From Candidatus Thorarchaeota archaeon (GTDB taxonomy: Archaea > Asgardarchaeota > Thorarchaeia > Thorarchaeales > Thorarchaeaceae): DNA of 17,600 nucleotides. The stretch is from contig JAEORG010000078.1 of the NCBI GenBank assembly GCA_016841005.1, forward strand, positions 1 through 17,600, written 5' to 3'. Below, piece after piece: positions 7,917-14,433 of the stretch; within the stretch, counting starts at the first letter, position 1, and each line of letters begins with the position of its first letter. The translations under genes and the position numbers were made by a program. Under the pieces are notes generated by a model. That model did no database searches, had not been told where the DNA came from, and worked only from the letters and a program-made list of their open reading frames with translations.

Positions 7917-9052
7917 TAACGATCCCACCATCCTACATAGGGATCTAGACTCCCAAATATTGCTATGAAGTCAGCAAATCTATTTCCTGGTGCAAGATAC
8001 TTTAGAGCTTGATATGAATTGAAACATGAACCTCTAATCTTGGCTCGGTATGGAGTCTGTCCTTTATCCTCTGTCTTCAACCAAAGTCCCAGAACACCTC
8101 TGGTACCCTCAACTCTTCCATATGCTTCCCCTTCTGGAAGTCTGTTAGCTTTACCACGAGCCTTCGGGTCAACGATTGGACCTTCTGGTATTTGAGGAAT
8201 AAGCTGTCTGATGATATTTACTGAGGTCTTGACCTCTTTGAATCTCTGAATCATCCTGTCGAATGCATCACTCTCACCGGGATGGTCTGGATTTTCGGTT
8301 GTTGGTACTTCCCAGTCGACTAAGTCATAAGCTAGATTTGGATCAGGCATATCTTTTCGCATGTCCATGGGGACGCCACATGCTTTCACATTGGGTCCTG
8401 ACAAACCCCACCTGATTGCTTGTTCAGCTGAGTACTTAGCAATGCCTTCTGTTCGCATCCTGAAAATAGGACTACCCATCAACATGTCTTCAAATTTCGA
8501 CATATTAGTTTCTAAGCGATCTATTGCCATCTCCAACCGATTAAGAGATTTTTCAGTGAAGTCATACCTCACCCCTCCAGGAGTGTTGTATGAAACCGTA
8601 TGTCTTGATCCAGTGAGTTCCTCAAAGGCATTCAGGAAATATTCTCGATCAATCCATGGCCAGATAAGCATGGCAAAGAATCCTAGCTCAGCAGAAAACT
8701 GGCCCCACCAGAACTGAATGGAGTGAATCCTACTGGCTTCCATCATAATTGTACGCATTACCTTAGCTCGCTCTGGAACTTCTAACTCTGCAATCTGTTC
8801 AACTGCGGAAATATATGGATACTCAGATAGAAATGCTTCAAGCATACACAATCGTTCCATGACAAGAGAACCTTGTCGGAAATTCCTGAATTCTAGAACT
8901 TTCTCAGCAGATCTATGGAAATAACCTGCATGCGGATCACACTCAACAATATAGTCACCAACAAGTTTTAGCTTCGCAGCCCAACCGTGTGCTGATACGT
9001 GCTGTGGCCCAAACCAAATATCTGCTGCCTCATTAAGAATATCTGGACTCAT
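7916..9052 (-). CDS. nuoD: Complex I 49 kDa-type subunit D
   Basis: This 378-residue peripheral subunit, with H and B, forms the quinone reduction site. The N-terminal GPQHVSAHG loop carries the quinone-site histidine (H22), and the tyrosine equivalent in EYPYISAVE is Y80. Other family blocks are GYFHRSAEKVLEF (43-55), the SYNTPGGVRYD stretch, WGLSGPNVKACGVPMDMRK, and the C-terminal R-A-K-I-R-G-S-C-F to SLDPYVGWWDR. The CxxC pairs that bind NiFe in related hydrogenase large subunits are absent, so this is complex I and not a group 4 hydrogenase. The start ATG overlaps the nuoC stop as ATGA; the stop overlaps the nuoH start. C and D are separate genes, unlike the fused NuoCD of many bacteria. 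Confidence 0.97.
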   Translation of the reverse strand: MSPDILNEAADIWFGPQHVSAHGWAAKLKLVGDYIVECDPHAGYFHRSAEKVLEFRNFRQGSLVMERLCMLEAFLSEYPYISAVEQIAELEVPERAKVMRTIMMEASRIHSIQFWWGQFSAELGFFAMLIWPWIDREYFLNAFEELTGSRHTVSYNTPGGVRYDFTEKSLNRLEMAIDRLETNMSKFEDMLMGSPIFRMRTEGIAKYSAEQAIRWGLSGPNVKACGVPMDMRKDMPDPNLAYDLVDWEVPTTENPDHPGESDAFDRMIQRFKEVKTSVNIIRQLIPQIPEGPIVDPKARGKANRLPEGEAYGRVEGTRGVLGLWLKTEDKGQTPYRAKIRGSCFNSYQALKYLAPGNRFADFIAIFGSLDPYVGWWDR

Positions 9053-9576
9053 TCTTCAGCACCTCCCTTTGCTGGACGTGGTTTAGGAACCGATAGTCCA
9101 GATTCATCTAATCGACTTCTGTCTGTCACGAAGCTTTTCCTAAGAGGATATTGACCCTCAAGCTCATCGGGAAGGAGTAGTAATCTAAGATCTGGATGAC
9201 CCTCGAAGTTGATGCCAAACATTTCATGCGTTTCCCTCTCATGCCATTCAAAGGCGGGGAAAATATCACTTGTAGTTTCAATAGAAGGTTCACTACCTTC
9301 TAAATCAACACGCAAATGACAAATGAAAGAGTTGAGATGAGAATATAGAACATATCGTACCTGATACTTGTCCTCACCTAAGTCTACACCAAAGACACAT
9401 TCTGGAAATATCATCTGTACAGATTCGTCCAAAAGAGTGACAATGTCACGGATCTTATTCTTCGGAACTTTGAACTCTACTTGATTTTCACCGATCATAT
9501 TTGCCTCAATATCAGGTAGTTCGGCCTGTACCTTCCTCACCAGGGCAGTGATTGATATGAGATCAACAGCACTCAT
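9049..9576 (-). CDS. nuoC: Complex I 30 kDa-type subunit C
   Basis: This 175-residue hydrophilic subunit of the complex I Q module packs against D and helps anchor it. The signature is WHERETHEMFGINFEGHPD (111-129), followed by the LRLLLLPDELEGQYPLRK region (130-147), an almost textbook 30-kDa subunit motif. The C-terminal 20 residues are a Pro/Lys/Glu-rich tail. The ATG at 9576 begins 1 nt after the nuoK stop, with a GGAGG ribosome site inside the end of nuoK. The gene ends in an ATGA overlap with nuoD, so C and D are probably made in equal amounts. Confidence 0.97.
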   Translation of the reverse strand: MSAVDLISITALVRKVQAELPDIEANMIGENQVEFKVPKNKIRDIVTLLDESVQMIFPECVFGVDLGEDKYQVRYVLYSHLNSFICHLRVDLEGSEPSIETTSDIFPAFEWHERETHEMFGINFEGHPDLRLLLLPDELEGQYPLRKSFVTDRSRLDESGLSVPKPRPAKGGAEE

Positions 9577-9577
9577 T

Positions 9578-9889
9578 CTAAGATGCCTCCTCTTTGACTG
9601 GTCGACTCAGATCAACTGTGTCATATCTTCGATTGTACATCAACATCAGAACAAGGGCAAGAGCTGTGTGGGCTGCGGCAACAGATATTACTAACATTAT
9701 CAGTCCTTGTGCAGTGAATGAGAAGAAACCTCCATAGATTGCGAAAGCAACTAGAGCTATGTTTACTCCATTACCCATTATTTCTGCACCAATGAGGATT
9801 CGAATAAGATTCCTCTTCACAATCATACCATATGCTCCAAGTCCAATTAGCATGAATGCTACAACAAGATACCAGCTTAATGGAACCAT
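9578..9889 (-). CDS. nuoK: Complex I membrane subunit K
   Basis: This 103-residue, three-helix membrane subunit (MrpC-like) lies beside NuoJ and NuoN. The first conserved helix-2 glutamate is present (E36 in LIGAEIMGN). The second family glutamate, usual in an AAAE sequence of helix 3, is replaced by histidine here (H74 in VAAAHTALAL, codon CAC). The C-terminus is short and charged. The start overlaps the nuoJ stop as TAATG. Identity is secure from length, helix layout, the K-R-N-L-I-R-I-L-I-G motif and position after nuoJ. Confidence 0.95.
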   Translation of the reverse strand: MVPLSWYLVVAFMLIGLGAYGMIVKRNLIRILIGAEIMGNGVNIALVAFAIYGGFFSFTAQGLIMLVISVAAAHTALALVLMLMYNRRYDTVDLSRPVKEEAS

Positions 9890-10539
9890 TAGTTCTGCGC
9901 CTCCTCTGGACCATCTTCTGCAACAGCGGTTTCAGTTTCTTCATCAGTATCAGGCATAGGTTCTGCTTCTATCCCAAATTCTCCAACAACTTCAGGAAGC
10001 ATTTCAGCCTTTGCCATTTTCATTAATGCCATAGTACCAACAAGCGTGGTCACAATGATCAGTGCAATAATCTGTACATAGACACCATGGTCTTGCCAGA
10101 GCCATTCAGCTAAGCCTTGTAAGCTCTGAGAAAGCTCAGGAATTCCGGGAGGTATCAATTCAGGCCACGGAAATGCAAGAGCAAGCCCAGCTGATATTGT
10201 CATAACAACTATGGCTAAAATCTGCCCAATGCGTCGTACCCTTTTCGATTCAAATGTTTCTAGGGAACTATCTTGTGCTCTGGGGAGAAGAAGAACACCG
10301 AATATGATTAGAGCGCTAATTCCTCCGGTATAGACTGCAATCTGCATACCAGCAATAAAAGGAGCGTCAAGCAGAAGGAAAAAGCCAGCGACTAGACTAG
10401 CCATTATTCCAAAGAAGAATACAGCATATACGATGTCTTGGTGCTCAAGAGCAAGATATGCAAGGATGAGTACCATTACTGCAATTACAATGAACTCGAC
10501 TTGTTCAAAGAGTGATAATATTGCTGCTATGTCTTGCAC
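9889..10539 (-). CDS. nuoJ: Complex I membrane subunit J
   Basis: This 216-residue membrane subunit has about five helices. The conserved helix-3 block is MQIAVYTGGISALIIFGVLL (65-84), with Y70-T-G-G matching the region that forms a pi-bulge switching element in solved complex I structures. A loop of about 40 residues rich in Pro and Leu precedes the last helix (about 153-175). The C-terminal 27 residues are strongly acidic and probably disordered; they resemble the acidic tail of the hypothetical protein encoded after nuoB. It lies 15 bp downstream of nuoA and overlaps nuoK at its stop codon. Confidence 0.94.
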   Translation of the reverse strand: MQDIAAILSLFEQVEFIVIAVMVLILAYLALEHQDIVYAVFFFGIMASLVAGFFLLLDAPFIAGMQIAVYTGGISALIIFGVLLLPRAQDSSLETFESKRVRRIGQILAIVVMTISAGLALAFPWPELIPPGIPELSQSLQGLAEWLWQDHGVYVQIIALIIVTTLVGTMALMKMAKAEMLPEVVGEFGIEAEPMPDTDEETETAVAEDGPEEAQN

Positions 10540-10554
10540 TGTATAAACCTCCCT

Positions 10555-10983
10555 CTAATGATGGACCTCTTTCTTTGCCTCTTTGGCTCTTCTGTAAGCC
10601 TCTACGGTTTCTTTTCCATCTAAGACAGCTTGAGGTAGAACTTTCATAGCGAAGCCAACTCCGCCCATTATTAAAACTACAAACAACAGAGTCTGCCAAA
10701 CAACTAGTGCATCCAATCGTAGTGTGGATGAAGCCAGTAACCATAGAAAAGCGCCCATCACGTCAACAACCACGAAAAGGATTGTATAGATAATGTAATT
10801 ATATGGATAAGAAATTCGAGCAGGTCCTATTGGCTCTTCACCACATTCATAGCTAGCTGTCTTTTCTGAATTTTGAAGAACATGAGGTCTTAAGACCCAT
10901 GATGCAAGCAGCATAACTACTACAAGAACCACCGCAAGTAATGCCCAAACAAGTACCGGCACGAAATCTACGAATAACCTCAT
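10555..10983 (-). CDS. nuoA: Complex I membrane subunit A, first gene of the main operon
   Basis: This 142-residue, three-helix subunit lies next to NuoH and carries the flexible loop linked to active/deactive states in other complexes. The loop motif S-Y-E-C-G-E-E-P-I-G-P-A-R (44-56) is present. In helix 2 the usual FDVE sequence reads VDVM (D74, M76), so the second acidic residue is lost. The C-terminus is a Lys/Glu-rich helix ending in two histidines. Only a weak ribosome site (GGATGG, 9 nt spacer) precedes the ATG. The 330 bp upstream carry no gene, so the operon promoter should lie there. Confidence 0.94.
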   Translation of the reverse strand: MRLFVDFVPVLVWALLAVVLVVVMLLASWVLRPHVLQNSEKTASYECGEEPIGPARISYPYNYIIYTILFVVVDVMGAFLWLLASSTLRLDALVVWQTLLFVVLIMGGVGFAMKVLPQAVLDGKETVEAYRRAKEAKKEVHH

Positions 10984-11245
10984 AGTTCTAAACCATCCGT
11001 TCTAATGCTCTCAAGCTCTCTGTGGTTAGGGAAAGCACGAATCACGGCAATGTAAAAGTGTTCCCTATCCATGAATTGTTCAGCCCGATTTTCTCTTGTT
11101 GCAGTTACAAATGTTGAATCCTTCTGGTTGCTATGTAACAAAGACATTGCAGTTCAATATTTCACGCAACATTCGGAATCTATCTCTGTAACTTGAGAGC
11201 GCCGGTAAATCTCCCCATATTAAAAACGCTTCGAATCTCTGACTC

Positions 11246-11260
11246 AAAGGAGTTAAATAT
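11246..11260 (+). promoter_or_regulatory. Putative archaeal BRE/TATA promoter for the 116-aa membrane protein
   Basis: The purine-rich AAAGGAG (11246-11252) directly precedes the AT box TTAAATAT (11253-11260), the order expected for an archaeal BRE plus TATA box. Transcription would start about 25 bp downstream, near 11285, giving a leader of about 30 nt before the TTG start. This is pattern recognition only. Confidence 0.45.
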
Positions 11261-11304
11261 CGTATGTAACCCTCGGAGCGCTAGAATTCCCTTAACATTT
11301 CAAT

Positions 11305-11310
11305 AGGTGA
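11305..11310 (+). promoter_or_regulatory. Shine-Dalgarno site selecting the TTG start at 11316
   Basis: AGGTGA is followed by a 5-nt spacer and then TTG at 11316. The alternative GTG at 11307 lies inside this site and has no ribosome site of its own, so the TTG start is preferred. Confidence 0.65.
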
Positions 11311-11315
11311 TTAAC

Positions 11316-11666
11316 TTGAGTACAACCGAAGAGGGTGGTTTCTTCTATTATCTTGCGCTCCTCATCGGTATGGTCCTACTTGGAGCATACCTATGGCACA
11401 TAATGATAACTCCGACCTTCAGTCAATTCTTCCAGTTTATTCTGGTGATGTCAGGAATTATCCTTATTATGACTGCAATGTTGTTTGTCTATGGTAAGAC
11501 TCGATCCATGAGAATCGGCATGACTATTGCCTCAGGTATCCTTGGTGGAATTCATGGCTTTCTAGTTCTTGCTCTGTACGGCGCCATTACAGGAATTATA
11601 CTGTTTGCATGGATGGCATTCGGTTTGTTGCTTGCATTTGCAGCATACAATTGGCTACAGGAATAA
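11316..11666 (+). CDS. Small four-helix membrane protein of unknown function
   Basis: I do not recognise this 116-residue protein. It is almost entirely hydrophobic, with four predicted helices at about residues 10-29, 37-59, 67-86 and 90-112. A short basic loop, G-K-T-R-S-M-R (60-66), lies between helices 2 and 3; the N-terminus is acidic and short. The TTG start is chosen for its AGGTGA ribosome site; GTG at 11307 would add three residues. It sits on the opposite strand between the nuoB unit and the nuoA operon, with its own probable promoter, and ends 12 bp from the convergent neighbour. A role in the complex, for example as an accessory membrane subunit, is only a guess from location. Confidence 0.75.
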   Translation: MSTTEEGGFFYYLALLIGMVLLGAYLWHIMITPTFSQFFQFILVMSGIILIMTAMLFVYGKTRSMRIGMTIASGILGGIHGFLVLALYGAITGIILFAWMAFGLLLAFAAYNWLQE

Positions 11667-11678
11667 TAATGAGGAATC

Positions 11679-12227
11679 TTACTCGGTAGCCTCAGATGGG
11701 GCTGCCGATGTTTCCTCGCTTTTTGTGTCTGATTCTTCTGACTCTGATTCTTTAGTAGAGCTTGCTTCTGCTTCAGGCTCAGGTTCCGCTTCTGGCTCTT
11801 CAAGTGGAGGCCCGTAACTTAGCTTACTCACATCCATAATTCCTGGTGTATATGCCTCTTCGGTATATTCCTTCGAATTGAGCATCGCGAATCCACCAGC
11901 AACCATGATAATTGATCCTATAGACCAACTTGAAAGAAATGCCGTATCACCTAAGGGGACAGGATTCACAACGAAGTAAAGCATATAGAATAATGAGAAT
12001 ACCGCAGCTATAGATAGCATTGTAAGCTTTGATCTACCTCTCTCAAGGACGAAGTATCTGTAATAGAATGGTAGTGCGAGTATTGGCCACATCATTAACC
12101 AGATTGTGTCACTCCAAGTCATAGTTCCATCAACAACTTGAAAGAAGAAACTGAAATAGTACGAACTAAGAAGTATGATTCCTAACCAAGCAAGACAGTA
12201 GGGTTCGCTATCTTCTCGTAGCTTCAT
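11679..12227 (-). CDS. Four-helix membrane protein with acidic tail, coupled to nuoB fusion
   Basis: This 182-residue protein is of unrecognised family. Four hydrophobic helices are seen at about 11-30, 40-58, 68-87 and 99-117, with aromatic-rich stretches (SSYYFSFFFQ, FYYRYF). Residues 142-182 form a low-complexity tail of Glu, Ser, Pro, Ala and Thr that is probably disordered and cytoplasmic. I chose the ATG at 12227, which overlaps the nuoB fusion stop as ATGA and follows GGGGAT by 6 nt; an upstream ATG at 12272 is less likely. The overlap indicates translational coupling, so a link with the FAD-NuoB protein is plausible, for instance membrane anchoring or assembly. No catalytic motif is visible. 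Confidence 0.82.
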   Translation of the reverse strand: MKLREDSEPYCLAWLGIILLSSYYFSFFFQVVDGTMTWSDTIWLMMWPILALPFYYRYFVLERGRSKLTMLSIAAVFSLFYMLYFVVNPVPLGDTAFLSSWSIGSIIMVAGGFAMLNSKEYTEEAYTPGIMDVSKLSYGPPLEEPEAEPEPEAEASSTKESESEESDTKSEETSAAPSEATE

Positions 12228-14164
12228 TGCATCATCCCCATAGCATCTTGATTCTCGTACTTTCTCTGCCAATGAGTAGTACCTGCTCTAATCTTGTTCT
12301 GTAGTATTATGTGTGCTCGAACAAAGTCCGCTGGCTTGGGTGGACAGCCAGGTAAGTAAACATCTACCGGAACGACCTTTTCTGGTGGCGTCATCAAGGA
12401 ATAACCATCCCAGAACAGACCACCACTAGCTGCACACTGACCAAAGGATATGACATATTTTGGCTCTGGCATCTGCTCGTAAATTCTACGAAGACGGGGA
12501 ACCATCTTCTTTGTGAGTGAGCCTGAGATCCACAGGACATCAGCCTGACGAGGCCCAAAGAGAGGCAGCATACCAAAACGTTCTATGTCCCATCTCGATG
12601 CGACTGCTGCAGCTCCATCTGCCATGCAGCAACCCAAACCATATTGCACTGGCCATGGGCTATGAGCACGACCCCACCTTAGCATCCATTTGAGAGGCGG
12701 TACGTTTTGTAGCCACTTAAGCAGGATTGGCGCAATACGACCGAATCCATTTCTAAATAGGTCATAGAAGATCCACATGAAATATTTTCCAAACTTCAAT
12801 ATCATGGGAAGCCAGAAGGCAAATATCTTACCAGGGTTCGAGATCTCTTTTCTATCATACTTTAATTTAGCCGCTCGAATTCGCGCTAATCGTCGTATAC
12901 CAAAGTATTGCGGAGCATAATTTGCGAACCAGATACCTGTGCTGTGAGGATGTCCACCATGGCGTTGTGCAATCTTAAAAATGACAAAACTCTGTGACCA
13001 TGATAGCATGAAGAAGTGTCGCCTCTCATCCTCAAGGAAATAACCCATCATCGTCACTCCATGTGGTGAGTTGACATACCCATCGATACCTGCTTCTGCG
13101 GATGCCTGCTCAAACTGGAAGTCATCCAAGACTGCTGTGAGGTTTTCTAATGGTGCGAAGGCTTGACCAACTACAAGTGTTGGCCCTTTCTTCTTGATTC
13201 TCATAGGATAGAATCTGTCTTTCCATTCATGTTCTGCAATGTGGTCATCGTATACAGTTCCTCTGTAGTCCTCAGTAACTTGTTTTACAACTTCAAAGCC
13301 CTCAGCAATCTCAGCCTCATCGCCCTCATATGCAATCATCAAAGTACAATGGTGCACTGGGAATGGGAACTTCTCCTCTGAGTCCCAAGCCTTCTTCTTA
13401 AGTTCTGTATACTTGCTCTCTTCAAACTTTATTGTAAATGGTAATGGTCCTTTCTCGAGAATGGTCTCTATGGCATGGACCATTTGGTAATTCTCACCAA
13501 AACTTGAAACTATTATTTTGATGGGAGTCAGCGGCTTGATCTTTAGTTTGATCTTTGTGATGATACCAAGAATTCCCTCAGTATCGCAGAATAGATCAGT
13601 GTCAGAAGATTTGATGATTTTTCCATTTGGAAGAACAACTTCCACCTCGAGGACATTCTTGTTGACATTGCCATATTTCAGTGAACCAATCCCGTCACCA
13701 CCTTGGGCAACCCAGCCTGCTATTGTGGCTGCGACACCAGATGAGGGATAACAACGAATATCCATACCCACACGGTTCAATTCATTTTGGAGATTAGCCC
13801 AAGAAATCCCTGGTTCCACAAGAACGTAATTCTCGTCCTTATTGACTTCGAGAATTTTATCCATTTGTCTGATATCAACGATAATACCACCTTTTCGAGG
13901 GATGGCACCTCCATATCCTGATGTGCCTGCCCCCCGTGGGACTAAGGGTATTTTTTCCTCATTTGCGATCTTATACAATTCTTGAATTTCTTCGGGGCTT
14001 TTAGGTCGAACTAACGCATCAGGTTTATTGTTCATTAACCAACCGACTTGTTTTGGAAGTGCGCCTACATCTGTTGATTGAATAAGAAGTTCATGCTTTG
14101 CTGTAACAAGCCGATCTCCGAAGATTGGAGACAACTTGTCGATTTGCCTTTTCTTGAGTCCCAT
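12224..14164 (-). CDS. Fusion of GlcD-like FAD-linked dehydrogenase with complex I subunit B
   Basis: This 646-residue protein has two complete parts. Residues 1-447 resemble FAD-linked oxidases of the D-lactate/glycolate dehydrogenase (GlcD, PCMH-fold) class: a PRGAGTSGYGG loop (76-86), VEPG (116-119), GDGIGSLKYGN (156-166), DTEGILGIITK (194-204) and the C-terminal NPGK (443-446). The GHxGDGNxH-like active-site motif of classical members is not seen. Residues about 450-505 form a hydrophobic/basic linker. Residues about 506-646 are subunit B (NuoB), with all four cluster N2 ligands: C512, C513 (GLGCCMADG), C577 (GQCAASGG) and C607 (PGCPPKP). The natural role of B is to reduce quinone from N2; the FAD part could feed electrons directly, which is inference. 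The frame is uninterrupted, and internal Met454 has no ribosome site before it. ATG 14164 follows GGAGA by about 8 nt. Confidence 0.93.
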   Translation of the reverse strand: MGLKKRQIDKLSPIFGDRLVTAKHELLIQSTDVGALPKQVGWLMNNKPDALVRPKSPEEIQELYKIANEEKIPLVPRGAGTSGYGGAIPRKGGIIVDIRQMDKILEVNKDENYVLVEPGISWANLQNELNRVGMDIRCYPSSGVAATIAGWVAQGGDGIGSLKYGNVNKNVLEVEVVLPNGKIIKSSDTDLFCDTEGILGIITKIKLKIKPLTPIKIIVSSFGENYQMVHAIETILEKGPLPFTIKFEESKYTELKKKAWDSEEKFPFPVHHCTLMIAYEGDEAEIAEGFEVVKQVTEDYRGTVYDDHIAEHEWKDRFYPMRIKKKGPTLVVGQAFAPLENLTAVLDDFQFEQASAEAGIDGYVNSPHGVTMMGYFLEDERRHFFMLSWSQSFVIFKIAQRHGGHPHSTGIWFANYAPQYFGIRRLARIRAAKLKYDRKEISNPGKIFAFWLPMILKFGKYFMWIFYDLFRNGFGRIAPILLKWLQNVPPLKWMLRWGRAHSPWPVQYGLGCCMADGAAAVASRWDIERFGMLPLFGPRQADVLWISGSLTKKMVPRLRRIYEQMPEPKYVISFGQCAASGGLFWDGYSLMTPPEKVVPVDVYLPGCPPKPADFVRAHIILQNKIRAGTTHWQRKYENQDAMGMMQ

Positions 14165-14345
14165 GGGAGATATCTCCGTTAATACGGTCTTGATACCTAT
14201 GACAGGCGGAGGGAAATCTATACCATAAAAACCTAGCGAGTCATCATTTTTCCATTACACAAATACCATTTCTACCTTATAGAATAAAATTACACTTCAT
14301 GGTCTTTATCGCAACGAGTGTCGAAAAATAGTTTGACATTAAAAC

Positions 14346-14362
14346 TCAGAAATATTAAATAT
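14346..14362 (+). promoter_or_regulatory. Putative TATA-box promoter for the surface repeat protein
   Basis: An AT box, ATTAAATAT (14354-14362), is preceded by purine-rich CAGAAAT, which resembles an archaeal BRE/TATA pair. Transcription would begin near 14385-14390, giving a leader of about 45 nt with a Shine-Dalgarno site before the TTG start. Confidence 0.45.
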
Positions 14363-14386
14363 ACCACATTTCACAAAAAATCTACT

Positions 14387-14408
14387 TTGCATTGTCCACT
14401 TGCATTGT
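14387..14408 (+). repeat. 13-bp-spaced direct repeat TTGCATTGT in the leader/promoter
   Basis: TTGCATTGT occurs at 14387-14395 and again at 14400-14408. It lies at or just after the expected transcription start, where an archaeal regulator could bind. The two copies may be coincidence. Confidence 0.4.
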
Positions 14409-14417
14409 GCAGTCTAA

Positions 14418-14425
14418 AAGGAGAT
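14418..14425 (+). promoter_or_regulatory. Shine-Dalgarno site fixing the TTG start at 14434
   Basis: AAGGAGAT lies 8 nt before TTG at 14434. No ATG or GTG is available in this frame near the N-terminus, and the translated product begins with a clean signal peptide, so TTG is the likely start. Confidence 0.75.
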
Positions 14426-14433
14426 TCCATTCT

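Larger units (their letters stand above)
10984..11315. promoter_or_regulatory. Intergenic region between divergent nuoA and small membrane protein gene
   Basis: No open frame of note is seen in this AT-leaning 332-bp gap. Toward the plus-strand gene there is a good archaeal-type promoter at 11246-11260 (listed separately). Toward nuoA the minus strand offers only modest AT-rich candidates: the complements of 11155-11163 (around AATATTTCA) and of 11216-11226 (around CATATTAAAAA). If these are real, the nuoA mRNA has a 5' leader of about 150-210 nt. I see no riboswitch or tRNA-like fold by eye. Confidence 0.5.
14165..14433. promoter_or_regulatory. Divergent intergenic region between FAD-NuoB fusion and surface protein
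   Basis: This is a 269-bp AT-rich gap with no gene. It should hold promoters in both directions. For the minus-strand fusion, candidate AT boxes are the complements of 14222-14233 (TTTTTATGG) and of 14276-14292 (TTTTATTCTATA); neither is clear. A perfect 12-bp palindrome, GGAGATATCTCC (14166-14177), contains the fusion's ribosome site. Confidence 0.5.

Noticed and set aside
7916..9052. Possible group 4 [NiFe]-hydrogenase large subunit instead of NuoD.
   Set aside because: Both NiFe-binding CxxC pairs are missing, the C-terminus reads DPYVGWWDR, and the quinone-site His22/Tyr80 positions are present.
11307..11315. GTG start for the 116-residue membrane protein.
   Set aside because: The GTG lies within the AGGTGA ribosome site that is well placed for TTG at 11316.
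12650..12826. Separate nuoB gene starting internally at Met454, or a sequencing join between two genes.
   Set aside because: There is no stop codon, frame change or ribosome site near the junction, and the linker has normal coding character. A long-read check would still be decisive.
14166..14177. Palindrome GGAGATATCTCC as a regulatory hairpin or operator.
   Set aside because: It has no loop and can be explained by the ribosome site plus chance; there is no second copy to support an operator.
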